DNA of 64,000 bases, from the NCBI RefSeq assembly GCF_000425585.1, contig NZ_AUDS01000019.1, forward strand, positions 1 through 64,000, written 5' to 3'. Within the stretch, counting starts at the first letter, position 1, and every line of letters begins with the position of its first letter. The notes beneath the pieces are model-generated. The model saw only the letters and a program-made list of their open reading frames with translations. It had not been told where the DNA came from and ran no database searches. The stretch comes from Terrimonas ferruginea DSM 30193. Lineage in GTDB: Bacteria; Bacteroidota; Bacteroidia; Chitinophagales; Chitinophagaceae. This document shows, piece by piece, positions 7,231-16,931 of the stretch. The position numbers were made by a program, and so were the translations under genes.

Positions 7231-8868
7231 TTACTTGGTAATTTCCTCTATTACCTCGCCCACACAGCCGTTAGGCATTTGGATATGCAATAAGGCGGAT
7301 ACCGTAGCGGCAATATCGGTCATATGCGTTTCGCGGTTGGTTTTGCCTTGTTTGATCTTCCAGCCATACCAGAGCAGGGGAATATGCGAGTCGTAGGGGT
7401 TCCAGGCGCCGTGTGTGGTGCCGGTGGGTCCGCCATCGAACCATTGCGGCATGAATATGAACTGGATATCTCCGCTCAGCTTGTGATTGTAACCATTGGA
7501 TACCATTTCCTTGATGCGGGCCGGCAACGGCGTGCCGGGCAGTTCGTGCAGATCAAAAGCGCTCATGATCGCAGGATGCGTACGCAGCTCGTTAACCGCC
7601 CATTTTTTGAAAACAGTCTCGTCTACATTGGCTGCAGCCAGCGCCGGAAAGTCAACGAATAACTGATAGTTGATCACTTTCTCAATCGCCGATTTTACAC
7701 CAAATTTCTTTTCAGCATTCGTGTTGATCCATTTGCGCACGTCTTCGTCATCGAACGTACCGCCGGGCAGTTTATTTTCTTTCATGAAACCCGGTACATG
7801 TGCCACCGCATGGTCGGCGGTAAGGAACAACAAATACTGACCCGTACCGATTTTGGTGTCGAGGTATTTGAGGAAGGCGGCCAGTTCCCTGTCATAACGC
7901 AGATAGCAATCTTCCACTTCAATGGAATTAGGACCGAATGCATGCCCGATATAGTCGGTCGAAGAAAAACTTACCGCCAGGAAATCCGTTGCACCGCGCT
8001 GGCCCAGTTGCTCGCCTTCGATAGCGGCACGGGCCATATCGAAGGTGAGGGTGTTGCCACCCGGAGTAGTGCGGAAAGCTTCATATTTATCTTTCTCGGC
8101 AATCTGTGAAGTGGTATGCGGGAAGCTGTTGTCTTCCCCGCGGATCTTGCCTTCATAGGCTTTTACATCGCCGGTGCTTTGCGTATAGGTTTCGATCGGA
8201 TAAAGTGTATTCCAATCTTTCGCCATGTATTGATCTGCTAATTTTTTTGCGTTGAGTTGCTGCACCCATGCCGGCAATTCCGTCATGTAATAAGTGCTGC
8301 TGATCCAGCCGCCGGTGGCGTTGTCGAACCAATAGGCCGCATTCGCGGAATGGCCCGCGGGCAGGATAGCGCCTCTGTCTTTCAGCGCCACGCCGATCGT
8401 TTTGCTTTTGAAGTTGGTTGCAAGCCGCAATTCGTCGGTCATTGTTGTAGTCCACATATTGCGTGGCGACATTTTACCTGCAGAAGAGGTGCTGCCAACC
8501 GCGGCAACGGTGCTGTCGTCGGTACAATACCAGTTGCGCTTGATATCGCGGCGGTACCAGTTATTACCGATGATGCCGGTGATGGCCGGAACGGAACCTG
8601 TGTATACGCTGGTATGTCCCACGGCTGTATAAGTAGGTGTATAAGGGATAAACGTGTTTTCGCAACTGAAGCCCTGGTTCAGCAAACGCCTGAATCCATC
8701 GGGACCAAAGCGGTCCTGGAAACGGTACAGGTAATCCCAGCGCATCTGGTCGATCATAATACCAACAACCAGTTTCGGACGGTTGACGCCGTTGTTGGCC
8801 GTTGTTTTCTGACCATTCGCAACGGAGAAAAGGAGAAGGGAGCCGATTAAAAAAGCAGGTAATCTCAT
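7231..8868 (-). CDS. PafA-like secreted alkaline phosphatase
   Basis: 545 residues. An N-terminal signal peptide (MRLPAFLIGSLLLFSVANGQ) predicts export. The rest is an alkaline-phosphatase-superfamily domain. PYTPTYTAVGH contains the likely nucleophile Thr79, GNNWYRR the substrate Asn, and Lys163-Asp-Arg165 (in LKDRGAILPAGH) the pair known to bind phosphate in PafA of Elizabethkingia; that pair separates PafA phosphomonoesterases from diesterase relatives. Metal ligands are visible in MIDQMRWDY, DYIGHAFGP, TADHAVAHVPG and TTHGAWNPYD. The likely role is release of phosphate from organic monoesters outside the inner membrane. The ATG lies 20 nt below a TACATTTG box. Confidence 0.9.
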   Translation of the reverse strand: MRLPAFLIGSLLLFSVANGQKTTANNGVNRPKLVVGIMIDQMRWDYLYRFQDRFGPDGFRRLLNQGFSCENTFIPYTPTYTAVGHTSVYTGSVPAITGIIGNNWYRRDIKRNWYCTDDSTVAAVGSTSSAGKMSPRNMWTTTMTDELRLATNFKSKTIGVALKDRGAILPAGHSANAAYWFDNATGGWISSTYYMTELPAWVQQLNAKKLADQYMAKDWNTLYPIETYTQSTGDVKAYEGKIRGEDNSFPHTTSQIAEKDKYEAFRTTPGGNTLTFDMARAAIEGEQLGQRGATDFLAVSFSSTDYIGHAFGPNSIEVEDCYLRYDRELAAFLKYLDTKIGTGQYLLFLTADHAVAHVPGFMKENKLPGGTFDDEDVRKWINTNAEKKFGVKSAIEKVINYQLFVDFPALAAANVDETVFKKWAVNELRTHPAIMSAFDLHELPGTPLPARIKEMVSNGYNHKLSGDIQFIFMPQWFDGGPTGTTHGAWNPYDSHIPLLWYGWKIKQGKTNRETHMTDIAATVSALLHIQMPNGCVGEVIEEITK

Positions 8869-8887
8869 GCCTGAAAAATTTTAGGTT

Positions 8888-8895
8888 CAAATGTA
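8888..8895 (-). promoter_or_regulatory. -7 promoter box for the PafA-like gene
   Basis: TACATTTG on the minus strand matches TAnnTTTG. No TTTG at standard spacing was found, so a regulator may assist. Confidence 0.4.
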
Positions 8896-8939
8896 AGGCT
8901 TTGAGCACAAAGGCCGTCCGCTTAACGAAACAGTAACAC

Positions 8940-10142
8940 CTATCGTTTGAAAGACAGTAATCGGTAAAACAGGTAACCCGTGAGTACACATACACCACCC
9001 AAGATCCACCACAGCAATGGGAACCCCTGTTTGTCGGCCAGTTCCGCACCTGCTGCCGGCCCGATGGTTTGTGCCAGCGACCAGGCCATGGTATACAAAG
9101 CGGCGTACTGCCCGCGGTTGGTACGGTTGGCACGCCGCGTCCAGTAACTGTTCATAAACGGCATCGACAATATTTCACCGAAGGTGAGCGCTAAAATAAG
9201 TCCGAACGCACCCGATCTGGCGAGTCCCGGCACATTCAGGAGGATGAACCCAAGCCCGATCAGCAGGCAGCCGATGGCAATATAAATAGCATCGCGGCCC
9301 TTGTTCTCCAGTTTATACACCATGACCATTTCAACCAAAGCGATGATGATGCCACTGATAGCCATCAGGAAACCGATAAAAGGTTCGCCAAAATGCAGGT
9401 CCTCTTTCATGCAGATCGGCATGTTGGTGAACATCTGGAAAAAGCAACTTGCAAACAACACCGTCAGCAGAATGAAAAAGATAAATTGTTTGTCCTGGTA
9501 AGCCGATCGTGTGACCGTTGGCAATTCTTGCGCGGGATGTATTTCCTTTTCTGTTTTCGGTTTGGGTTTGAGGAAAAAATAAAGCACGAGTGCCGCGGAA
9601 ATATTCGTAAAACCATCCACCCAGAATAACAATTGATAATCGATTTTGGCGAGTATGCCGCCTAATGCGCTGCCTGCGGCCCAGCCGAGGTTAATGGCCA
9701 GTCGGTTGAGCGAATAAGACCTGGTGCGGTTATGTTCTTCGCTGAACTGCGCGATAGCCGCAGCATTGGCCGGCCGGAAAGCTTCGTTCACAAAACTCAG
9801 CGCAAACGTAACGATGGCGATCCACTTATAAGAATGTACCTGTCCGAGCACCATGAATAAAATACCGCCGCCCAGCAACGCCATCAGTTGTACGGGATAA
9901 GAGCCGAGTTTGTCGGTTAATTTTCCTCCGACAAAAGCGCCGAAGAAAGAGCCTGCCCCGAACACCCCGAAAATGAGGCCGGCATCCGCTACCGAATAAC
10001 CGAGTGAACGCATGTAAAGCGTCATAAAGGGCACGACCATGGTACCGCTCCGGTTGATCAGCATGATCAGGGAGAGCAGCCAGGTGGAGCGGGAGAGCCC
10101 CGTATAAGCGTTGCGATAGGTTCGCAGAGAAGATGAAAACAT
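8940..10142 (-). CDS. MFS transporter
   Basis: 400 residues with about twelve hydrophobic segments, in the range of major facilitator superfamily permeases of the inner membrane. The loop between helices 2 and 3 has the MFS signature form GGKLTDKLGSYPV, and a Pro/Gly-rich GPAAGAELADKQGFPL lies in the second half. A charged central loop (PKPKTEKEIHPAQE) separates the halves. Substrate cannot be read from sequence; drug or sugar efflux are both possible. The ATG giving MFSSSLRTY avoids overlap with the upstream reductase, leaving 16 nt between the two, so they are probably co-transcribed. Confidence 0.85.
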   Translation of the reverse strand: MFSSSLRTYRNAYTGLSRSTWLLSLIMLINRSGTMVVPFMTLYMRSLGYSVADAGLIFGVFGAGSFFGAFVGGKLTDKLGSYPVQLMALLGGGILFMVLGQVHSYKWIAIVTFALSFVNEAFRPANAAAIAQFSEEHNRTRSYSLNRLAINLGWAAGSALGGILAKIDYQLLFWVDGFTNISAALVLYFFLKPKPKTEKEIHPAQELPTVTRSAYQDKQFIFFILLTVLFASCFFQMFTNMPICMKEDLHFGEPFIGFLMAISGIIIALVEMVMVYKLENKGRDAIYIAIGCLLIGLGFILLNVPGLARSGAFGLILALTFGEILSMPFMNSYWTRRANRTNRGQYAALYTMAWSLAQTIGPAAGAELADKQGFPLLWWILGGVCVLTGYLFYRLLSFKR

Positions 10143-10158
10143 AGAAAGCTGTGCAAAA

Positions 10159-11178
10159 TTACAGTTCGATCCGCACATCCCCATAAACAGGATATGCCTG
10201 GCAGGTCAGCAACAGGCCTTTGCGTACTTCTTCCTCCATCAGTACTTCGTTGCGCGCCATCCATACCTGGCCCTGCACACAGCGTGCGAGGCAACTGCCG
10301 CAGCGGCCGGTCTCACAACTATAAGGCAGGTTGATGTGTTGTTTTTTGGCGGCGGAAAGAATGGTATCGGGGTATTTTACTTTCAACTGAAAAATGGCAT
10401 CGCGTCCTTCGAGTGTTACCAGGTGTTCGTCTTTGTCCGGCGGCACGGGAACAAAAGCGGGTTTGCGCGAGTCAAAACTTTCCCGCCTGATATGATCTTT
10501 GGGTACACCCGCACCCACGAGTACGATTGAAGTGAACAGCATATAGGTCTCGGGACCACAGGTATAAAAAAGGGTTTGTGTGAGGGGAATACGGAAACGT
10601 TCCAGCAATGAAAGCAGTAGCCATTTGCTTAACCGGCTGTGCCGGAAATCGCCGTAATCGCTGAATAAAAAATCAATGTGCAATCTTTCGGGGTGCTGTT
10701 GCTGCAAGGCCATTAAATCAGCATAAAAAATAGTATCGCTTTGCGAGCGGTTGCTATAAATCAACGTGATGGATTGATCGGTGGTAAGCAGCGCTTTTTT
10801 CACCAAAGAAAAAATGGGCGTGATGCCACTGCCGGCGGCAAGGAAAAATAAAGGTGGGAGAATAGTTTCTTCCGGCAGCACAAAACGTCCGCTGATACCG
10901 GCTGTGCGCAGGGTCATGCCGGGATAAGCGTGCTGCAGTAGCCAGCGTGAATAGCTGCCATTGTCAACGCGTTTGACGGTGATCCGCATCGGTTCGCCCG
11001 CTTCGGGTGAAGAGGAAAAGGAATAGGAGCGGCGCACTTCTTCTCCGTGATGTGTGAAGAGGAAGGTGATGAACTGCCCGGACTGGTAAGTGGGTTGCCA
11101 GGGCGCCACAGGTGACAGCTCGAAGGTTTTGCTGTCGGCCGTTTCGTCTTTTATCTCTTTTATGATAACCTCGTGCAT
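10159..11178 (-). CDS. Flavin/NAD(P)H-dependent ferredoxin-type oxidoreductase with C-terminal 2Fe-2S domain
   Basis: 339 residues. It has three modules in the order of PaaE or vanillate-demethylase-type reductases. First is an FAD-binding barrel with RRSYSFSSSP (flavin-binding RxYS). Next is an NAD(P)-binding domain with LAAGSGITPIFSLVKKAL and YTCGPETYM. Last is a plant-type ferredoxin domain with Cys288-x4-Cys293-x2-Cys296 and a distal Cys326, the four cluster ligands. It should pass electrons from NAD(P)H through FAD and 2Fe-2S to a partner. No oxygenase partner is adjacent; an MFS gene follows 16 nt downstream. The electron acceptor is therefore unknown. Confidence 0.88.
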   Translation of the reverse strand: MHEVIIKEIKDETADSKTFELSPVAPWQPTYQSGQFITFLFTHHGEEVRRSYSFSSSPEAGEPMRITVKRVDNGSYSRWLLQHAYPGMTLRTAGISGRFVLPEETILPPLFFLAAGSGITPIFSLVKKALLTTDQSITLIYSNRSQSDTIFYADLMALQQQHPERLHIDFLFSDYGDFRHSRLSKWLLLSLLERFRIPLTQTLFYTCGPETYMLFTSIVLVGAGVPKDHIRRESFDSRKPAFVPVPPDKDEHLVTLEGRDAIFQLKVKYPDTILSAAKKQHINLPYSCETGRCGSCLARCVQGQVWMARNEVLMEEEVRKGLLLTCQAYPVYGDVRIEL

Positions 11179-11195
11179 GGTTCAAAAGTAAAAAT

Positions 11196-11450
11196 TCAAT
11201 CCCGAAATATCGGGAGTGAATGGTGAATAGTGAATGAGGTATAGCGCTTCCGGAGGCTCCCGAAGGGGCGTCAATCGTCATCCCGAAGTATCGGGAGTGA
11301 ATAAGTCAATAAGTGAATAAGGGAATCTGCCATGGTTCGTGTATACACGAACCATGGGGTGTTTTTTGTAGGTGAATAAGTCCATGAGTGAATCGTTCCG
11401 CGCCCAAAACTTCCTACTTACTACTTAATACTTAAAACTTATTTACCTTG
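11196..11450. repeat. Repeat-filled intergenic region upstream of the esterase
   Basis: The gap holds TGAATGG/TGAATAG heptamers and two near-identical small hairpins (TCCCGA, 4 nt, TCGGGA) each followed by GTGAAT. It also holds the 28-bp palindrome listed separately, further TGAATAAG-type units, and ACTTAAT-type heptamers up to the esterase start. Confidence 0.7.
11330..11357. repeat. 28-bp perfect palindrome
   Basis: Half-site CCATGGTTCGTGTA is followed immediately by its exact reverse complement. The central 22 bp recur, also as a perfect palindrome, near 42.2 kb. A run of six Ts follows four bases downstream, so a terminator hairpin is possible; a dimeric regulator site is the alternative. 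Confidence 0.85.
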
Positions 11451-11454
11451 TGGC

Positions 11455-12582
11455 ATGCCTTCGTTCGTAAACTTAAAATTTATTACCTGCAGCTTATTAT
11501 TGCCACTTGCCGCGGCGGGGCAATACAATGTATCCGTTGCCGTAACGCAACTGCCGCCTTATCATCCGCAGCAGGCAGATCTGTTCCTGGCCGGTTCATT
11601 CAATGGCTGGAACCCCGCGGATACGGCTTATCGCTTTCAGCACGAAGGCAACACTTACCGGTTAAACATTTCCCTGCCACCAGGCGAATATGTCTGCAAG
11701 ATCACCAGAGGGAGCTGGGAAAAGACAGAATGTAAAACCGATGGCAGCGATATTCCCAACCGCGTGTTCCGCATTGGCAGGGATACGGCTATCAACTGGC
11801 GGGTAGACTGCTGGACCGATCGTTTTCCGCGACCCGCGCGGTTATCCACGGCCAGCCCGCAGGTGCAAGTGCTGGATACAGCTTTCCTCATACCACAACT
11901 CAACCGTACGCGGCGGATATGGATTTATTTACCGAAAGACTATGCATCCGGCCAAAGACGGTATCCGGTGGTTTACATGCAGGATGGTCAAAACGTTTTT
12001 GATGATGCCACATCTTTTTCCGGCGAATGGGGAGTGGATGAATACCTCGACAGCACCGGCACTCCGTGTATTGTGGTTGCCATCGATCATGGTGCGCAAC
12101 AACGCCTGAAGGAATACAATCCCTACAACCTCGACAGTATCGCCGGCGAAGGGAAAAAATATGCAGCCTTCCTTGCCAAAACCCTGGTGCCCTATATCGA
12201 TAAAAAATTCTGCACGCGGCCCCATGCAAGGGACCGTATACTGGCAGGCAGTTCAATGGGCGGACTCATTTCTTTTTATACCGCATTGATGTACCCGGAA
12301 ATATTCGGTGGCGCGGCTGTGTTATCTCCCGCATTCTGGACCGCCAGACCGCTCGCAGAAACGGTGAAAGAAAAAGCGAAAAGCTTCCAAGGAAAAATGT
12401 TTGCTTATGCGGGAGAGAAAGAAAGCGCTAAGATGGTTTCAGATATGCAGTCGATATTCGGTTTGATGCAACAGAATAGTAAAGGGAAATACCAGATTGA
12501 TATAAATCCGGAAGGGCGTCACACCGAAAGCGAATGGCGCAAGGTTTTTCCCAAAGCATTGGAATGGTTGCTGGGGAGGTGA
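11455..12582 (+). CDS. Secreted esterase with N-terminal CBM48-like domain
   Basis: 375 residues. A signal peptide (about residues 1-22, ending AAAGQ) is followed by a beta-sandwich of about 90 residues containing DLFLAGSFNGWNPAD, the pattern of the AMPK/CBM48 glycogen-binding fold. The C-terminal two thirds are a D-type esterase (IroE/Fes/XynZ superfamily) alpha/beta hydrolase: YPVVYMQDGQNVFDD near residue 170, nucleophile elbow GSSMGG with Ser267, and a C-terminal His in EGRHTESEW. It should cleave an ester outside the cytoplasm. The carbohydrate-binding-like domain suggests a glycan-linked substrate (inference). It is convergent with rnz. Confidence 0.82.
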   Translation: MPSFVNLKFITCSLLLPLAAAGQYNVSVAVTQLPPYHPQQADLFLAGSFNGWNPADTAYRFQHEGNTYRLNISLPPGEYVCKITRGSWEKTECKTDGSDIPNRVFRIGRDTAINWRVDCWTDRFPRPARLSTASPQVQVLDTAFLIPQLNRTRRIWIYLPKDYASGQRRYPVVYMQDGQNVFDDATSFSGEWGVDEYLDSTGTPCIVVAIDHGAQQRLKEYNPYNLDSIAGEGKKYAAFLAKTLVPYIDKKFCTRPHARDRILAGSSMGGLISFYTALMYPEIFGGAAVLSPAFWTARPLAETVKEKAKSFQGKMFAYAGEKESAKMVSDMQSIFGLMQQNSKGKYQIDINPEGRHTESEWRKVFPKALEWLLGR

Positions 12583-12702
12583 ATGGTGAATAGTGAATCG
12601 TCAATGGTGAATAGTCAATCGTGAATCGTCAATCGTGAATCGTGAATCGTGAATTAACAATTATTACTTATTACTTACCACTTATAACTTACTACTCACA
12701 AC
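12583..12702. repeat. Eleven-unit heptamer array plus ACTTATT-type array
   Basis: Directly after the esterase stop come eleven consecutive 7-bp units: TGAATGG, TGAATAG, TGAATCG, TCAATGG, TGAATAG, TCAATCG, TGAATCG, TCAATCG, TGAATCG, TGAATCG and TGAATTA. About six TTACTTA-type units then run up to the rnz stop. The whole gap is repeat. Confidence 0.85.
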
Positions 12703-13611
12703 CTACACGCCTGCCAGATAGGTGACGCCTTCGAGTGCGAGATCTGTATGGGCAAATACTTCACGTGCTTCGGTCTCAAATTCTTCCAGCGTATCGTACT
12801 TGCTGCTGAAGTGTCCGATGAGCAATCTTCCTACACCTGCTTTCTGCGCGATCTCTGCAGCCTGACGCGTAGTGGAATGAAAACGTAACTCCGCGCGGTC
12901 GCGCAAATGATCGAGGTAGGTTGTTTCGTGGTAGATCATGTCCATTCCTGTAACATGTGGCAGCAGCCGTTCGTCATACTTTGTATCAGCGCAGAACGCA
13001 TAGGAATAGCTGCGGGGGCCGGGTGCCGTCACGGTTTCATTTTTGATCACGGTGCCGTCTTCGGCAATATAATCTTCACCGCTTTTGAGCCAACTGTAGA
13101 AGGCAACGGGTATGCCGAGTTCTGCTGCTTTATCTGCCAGCAGGCGCCGGGGTTTTTTCTTTTCGGTAAAAGAAAAACCAAAACACTCGATGCGGTGGTT
13201 GGTGCGGAAACAACGGATGATGCATTTATCATCTTCCACCAGTATGCCTTCATTACGGATGGTATGAAAATGGAGGTCGAAGCAAAGTGTGGTGTCGGCA
13301 ACTTTCAGTTGCAGTTCGATCAGTTGTTGCAACGGTGCAGGGCCATAAATATGGAGATCCTGTTTGCGTCCGAGCAGGCTGAATGAATTAATGAGACCAA
13401 TAAGACCGAAGTAATGATCGCCGTGCAGGTGGGAAATGAAGATGCGGGAAATCTTGCTGCGGCGGATTTTGTAATTGATGAGCTGTATCTGGGTGCCCTC
13501 ACCGCAATCGACCATGAAGCTATCTCCATCCATCGTAACGATCTGGCTGGTCGGATGACGGTCGAATGCCGGTACGGCCGAATTATTTCCGAGTATTGTA
13601 ACAGCGAGCAT
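12703..13611 (-). CDS. rnz: Ribonuclease Z (tRNA 3' endonuclease)
   Basis: 302 residues, typical of short-form RNase Z. It is a metallo-beta-lactamase-fold endonuclease that removes 3' trailers from pre-tRNAs. The zinc-binding motif HLHGDH is at residues 61-66. The N-terminal LGNNSAVPAFDRHPTSQ and DCGEGTQIQL segments are family-specific, and the downstream His/Asp ligands are in MIYHETTYLD and LLIGHFSSKY. This is relevant here because the tRNA in this window lacks an encoded CCA. It lies 83 nt downstream of the STAS gene on the same strand, probably one operon. Confidence 0.95.
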   Translation of the reverse strand: MLAVTILGNNSAVPAFDRHPTSQIVTMDGDSFMVDCGEGTQIQLINYKIRRSKISRIFISHLHGDHYFGLIGLINSFSLLGRKQDLHIYGPAPLQQLIELQLKVADTTLCFDLHFHTIRNEGILVEDDKCIIRCFRTNHRIECFGFSFTEKKKPRRLLADKAAELGIPVAFYSWLKSGEDYIAEDGTVIKNETVTAPGPRSYSYAFCADTKYDERLLPHVTGMDMIYHETTYLDHLRDRAELRFHSTTRQAAEIAQKAGVGRLLIGHFSSKYDTLEEFETEAREVFAHTDLALEGVTYLAGV

Positions 13612-13694
13612 GCAATAAAAATAAACGATTAGACGTCTTAATGGATGAAAGACTGCATTTTAGGACAAAGCGCTGCACAGAGGTGCCGGGACTG

Positions 13695-14072
13695 TCAGAC
13701 TTCGCCGTCGAGGAGTTCGCGTTCGATTTCTTCCATTTGCACAATGTCCCAAGCTTCGCTTTCGGTTGGTGTAACATTCATAATCTCCAAAAGTTCACTT
13801 TTGTCCAAAAAATCTTCAACGGCTGGTTGAAGGCCGCAGATAACAAATGAAGCACCGTTTTCGTAAAACTGTTGCTGGATCAAAACGAGCTTTTCGGCCG
13901 CTTCAACTTCGATGCTGCCAACTTCCGATAAGACCAGAATCACATTTTTAACGACATTTTGCAGGTAGGGAAGCAAGCTTTTTTCCAATTCTACTGTCAT
14001 ACTAGCAGAAAGTATGGCATCTGATACCGTGATGACATGAAATTTTTCTTTGGTATCTATTTTGACCTGCAT
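13695..14072 (-). CDS. STAS-domain protein (anti-sigma-factor-antagonist-like)
   Basis: 125 residues. The order of predicted strands and helices, MQVKIDTKEKFHVITV ... LVLSEVGSIEVEAAEKLV ... FVICGL, fits a single STAS domain as in SpoIIAA/RsbV. The usual phosphorylatable Ser is in the VLSEVGSIEVEA region, but the DLS-type context is altered, so regulation by phosphorylation is uncertain. A short acidic tail (EEIERELLDGEV) follows. The ATG giving MQVKID is used; a TTG 45 nt further out is unlikely. It is divergent from clpC and upstream of rnz. No cognate sigma factor or kinase is nearby. Confidence 0.75.
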   Translation of the reverse strand: MQVKIDTKEKFHVITVSDAILSASMTVELEKSLLPYLQNVVKNVILVLSEVGSIEVEAAEKLVLIQQQFYENGASFVICGLQPAVEDFLDKSELLEIMNVTPTESEAWDIVQMEEIERELLDGEV

Positions 14073-14125
14073 AATTACAACCAAGTTTATGAACAATACG
14101 TTTATAAATAGAGGCAAACAAGAAC

Positions 14126-14153
14126 CAAATATATTCGTTAATATTGTATCAAA
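14126..14153 (-). promoter_or_regulatory. Candidate promoter of the STAS-rnz operon
   Basis: On the minus strand TTTG is followed 16 bp later by TATATTTG, which matches TAnnTTTG. The spacing is a little short of the usual 17-23 bp. Confidence 0.4.
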
Positions 14154-14167
14154 CCCAATTATCTAAT

Positions 14168-16717
14168 ATGGATAATAACTTTTCAGCCCAGGTAAAAGAG
14201 ATCATTTCATTTAGCAGGGAAGAGGCGTTGAGACTGGGAAATGACTTTATCGGCACAGAGCATCTGCTGCTCGGATTAATCCGGGAAGGAGATAATACGG
14301 CTGTCCGGATCCTGAAGAGCTTCAACGTCGATCTGTATGAGCTCCGAAAGGAAATCGAACTGGCCGTTAAGGATAAGACAGGGAAAAACATCGCAAACAT
14401 CAACAGTCTGCCACTGACGCGACAGGCTGAAAAAGTGATCCGTGTGACGGTGCTCGAAGCGAAAGCGCTGAAAAGTACCACCGTGGAGACCGAACACCTG
14501 ATGCTGTCCATCCTCAAGAACAAAGAAAATATTGCTACACAAATCCTAAATCAGTTTGACGTGGACTACGACCTGTTTCGCCAGGAGCTTGGTATTGTAA
14601 AATCCAGCGACCCGCGCGCAGAATACACCGACGAAAACGACGACGACTTCGACGAAGAGAAAAAATACTCCCAGCAGAAAGGAAGCTCCAAACAGGCCGG
14701 CAATGCAAAGAGCAAAACCCCTGTGCTGGACAACTTCGGTCGTGATATCACCAAACTGGCCGAAATGGGTACGCTCGACCCCATTGTGGGGCGTGAAGCA
14801 GAAATCGAACGCGTGTCGCAAATTCTTTCGCGCCGCAAGAAAAATAACCCGATCCTGATCGGCGAACCCGGTGTGGGTAAGACCGCCATCGTGGAAGGCC
14901 TGGCACTTCGCATTGTACAACGCAAAGTATCCCGCGTATTGTTTGATAAACGTGTGATCTCTCTCGACCTTGCCGCCCTCGTGGCCGGTACCAAATACCG
15001 CGGTCAGTTTGAAGAACGCATGAAAGCCATCATGAATGAGCTGGAGAAAAACCGCGACGTGATCCTGTTCATCGACGAGTTGCACACGATCGTGGGCGCC
15101 GGCGGAGCAAGCGGATCACTGGATGCCTCCAACATCTTCAAACCGGCACTGGCACGCGGCGAACTGCAATGCATCGGCGCATCCACACTGGATGAGTACC
15201 GTATGTATATTGAAAAAGATGGTGCACTTGACCGTCGTTTCCAGAAAGTAATCATCGATCCGCCAAGTGTTGAAGACACGATTCAGATCCTGAATAATAT
15301 CAAGTCTAAATACGAAGACTACCACAACGTGAGTTACAACGATGAGGCGATCGACGCCTGCGTTAAACTCAGCGACCGCTACATCACCGACCGGCTGTTG
15401 CCCGATAAAGCTATCGACGTAATGGACGAAGTAGGTGCGCGCGTTCACCTGAAAAACATCAACGTTCCGCAAAACATCGTTGATCTTGAGAAGAAGATCG
15501 AAGATGTGAAGAACGAAAAAAATAAAGTAGTAAAAAGTCAGAAGTTCGAAGAAGCTGCTTCACTGCGCGATACCGAGAAACGTCTGGCAGAAGATCTCGA
15601 GAAAGCAAAAGCTGATTGGGAAGAGGAGAGCAAACACAAACGCTATCCGATCGACGAAGAAGCGATTGCCGAGGTAATCAGCATGATGACCGGCATCCCG
15701 GTAAAACGAATGGTGCAGGCAGAGACAGAGAAGCTGCGTAAAATGTCGGAAGACATGCGCGGTATGGTGATCGGTCAGGATGAAGCCATTTCCAAAGTGG
15801 TGAAAGCTATCCAGCGTAACCGTGTAGGTCTGAAAGATCCGAAGAAGCCAATCGGCACTTTCATCTTCCTCGGCCCCACAGGTGTTGGTAAAACGGAGCT
15901 GGCACGTGCACTGGCGCGTTACATGTTCGATTCAGAAGACTCACTGATCCGCATCGACATGAGTGAATACATGGAAAAATTCACGGTGAGCCGGCTGATC
16001 GGTGCGCCTCCGGGTTATGTAGGTTACGAAGAAGGTGGACAACTCACCGAGCGCGTACGCCGCAAACCGTACAGCGTGATCCTGCTCGACGAGATCGAAA
16101 AAGCCCACCCGGATATTTATAACATCCTGCTGCAGGTACTTGATGATGGCCAGTTGACCGACGGCTTGGGCAGAAAAGTGGACTTCAAGAACACGCTGAT
16201 CATCATGACCTCCAATATCGGGGTGCGTCAGTTGAAAGATTTCGGTTCAGGTGTTGGCTTTACCACGGCCTCCAAAATGGAGCATGAAGACGAAGCCAAT
16301 AAAGCGGTGATCGAGAAAGCGCTGAAGCGTACCTTCTCTCCCGAGTTCCTCAACCGTATCGATGACGTGATTATTTTCAACAGCCTGTCTAAAGAAAATA
16401 TCTTCAGCATCATCAACATCCTGATGAAGGGAGTACTGAAGCGGCTGAATGCGCTGGGTTACGATCTGGCACTGACGGAAGACGCGAAAGCATTCCTGGC
16501 AGAAAAAGGATACGATGTGCAATTCGGTGCACGTCCGCTGCACAGGGCGATCCAGAAATACCTGGAAGACCCGCTGGCTGAAGAGATCCTCAACATGAAT
16601 GTGAAAGCAGGCGATGTGCTGGAAGCCGATCTGGATAAAGAGAACAATAAGTTGCGCTTTACCTTCCGTGATCCGGTGGAGGAATCACCTTCAGGATCTA
16701 CCAAGTCGAAAGCGTAA
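14168..16717 (+). CDS. clpC: ATP-dependent Clp protease ATP-binding subunit ClpC
   Basis: 849 residues. It is a Hsp100 AAA+ unfoldase that threads substrates into ClpP. Domains in order: a double Clp-N repeat (about 5-145), an acidic linker (about 150-170), AAA-1 with Walker A GEPGVGKT at 232-239 and [14 protein letters not shown], a UVR-containing middle domain ([14 protein letters not shown], about 440-475) that marks ClpC rather than ClpB, then AAA-2 with GPTGVGKT at 569-576 and the GYVGYEEGG pore loop, and a C-terminal D2-small domain. The ATG giving MDNNFSAQV is chosen over a TTG 24 nt upstream. It ends in a strong terminator. Confidence 0.95.
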   Translation: MDNNFSAQVKEIISFSREEALRLGNDFIGTEHLLLGLIREGDNTAVRILKSFNVDLYELRKEIELAVKDKTGKNIANINSLPLTRQAEKVIRVTVLEAKALKSTTVETEHLMLSILKNKENIATQILNQFDVDYDLFRQELGIVKSSDPRAEYTDENDDDFDEEKKYSQQKGSSKQAGNAKSKTPVLDNFGRDITKLAEMGTLDPIVGREAEIERVSQILSRRKKNNPILIGEPGVGKTAIVEGLALRIVQRKVSRVLFDKRVISLDLAALVAGTKYRGQFEERMKAIMNELEKNRDVILFIDELHTIVGAGGASGSLDASNIFKPALARGELQCIGASTLDEYRMYIEKDGALDRRFQKVIIDPPSVEDTIQILNNIKSKYEDYHNVSYNDEAIDACVKLSDRYITDRLLPDKAIDVMDEVGARVHLKNINVPQNIVDLEKKIEDVKNEKNKVVKSQKFEEAASLRDTEKRLAEDLEKAKADWEEESKHKRYPIDEEAIAEVISMMTGIPVKRMVQAETEKLRKMSEDMRGMVIGQDEAISKVVKAIQRNRVGLKDPKKPIGTFIFLGPTGVGKTELARALARYMFDSEDSLIRIDMSEYMEKFTVSRLIGAPPGYVGYEEGGQLTERVRRKPYSVILLDEIEKAHPDIYNILLQVLDDGQLTDGLGRKVDFKNTLIIMTSNIGVRQLKDFGSGVGFTTASKMEHEDEANKAVIEKALKRTFSPEFLNRIDDVIIFNSLSKENIFSIINILMKGVLKRLNALGYDLALTEDAKAFLAEKGYDVQFGARPLHRAIQKYLEDPLAEEILNMNVKAGDVLEADLDKENNKLRFTFRDPVEESPSGSTKSKA

Positions 16718-16747
16718 GCTGTAAACATATAAGGTTTAGTAAGCCCC

Positions 16748-16774
16748 GGGGACCACAGTGTGGTCCCCTTTTTT
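16748..16774 (+). terminator. Terminator of clpC
   Basis: GGGGACCACA and TGTGGTCCCC form a near-continuous stem followed by six Ts. Confidence 0.88.
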
Positions 16775-16880
16775 AATTTGATGATTTGAAAATTTGAAAG
16801 TTTGAAAATAGAACAGCCTTGTAAGGTGTAACCTAAATAAGCAATTACCAAATCTTCAAATTTTCAAATCATCAAATTAA
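16774..16880. repeat. Inverted pair of octamer arrays (ATTTGAAA / TTTCAAAT)
   Basis: Four forward 8-bp units (ATTTGATG, ATTTGAAA, ATTTGAAA, GTTTGAAA) are answered about 40 nt later by four reverse units (CAAATCTT, CAAATTTT, CAAATCAT, CAAATTA). The arms are reverse complements of each other and could fold into one long stem. Confidence 0.8.
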
Positions 16881-16901
16881 AAAGCCCGGATCTCTCCGGG
16901 C
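16877..16901 (-). terminator. Terminator of the histone-H1-like gene
   Basis: On the minus strand GCCCGGA and TCCGGGC pair around TCTC-type loop bases and are followed by five Ts and an AT-rich stretch. Confidence 0.8.
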
Positions 16902-16931
16902 CTGTACTTACTAAACAAGGTTGCTGGTTAA

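Noticed and set aside
12583-12702. Periodic array considered as CRISPR
   Set aside because: Units are 7 bp with no unique spacers and no cas genes nearby.
13695-14072. STAS gene considered as evidence for a partner-switching sigma cascade
   Set aside because: No kinase, phosphatase or sigma factor gene is nearby and the canonical phospho-site context is altered.
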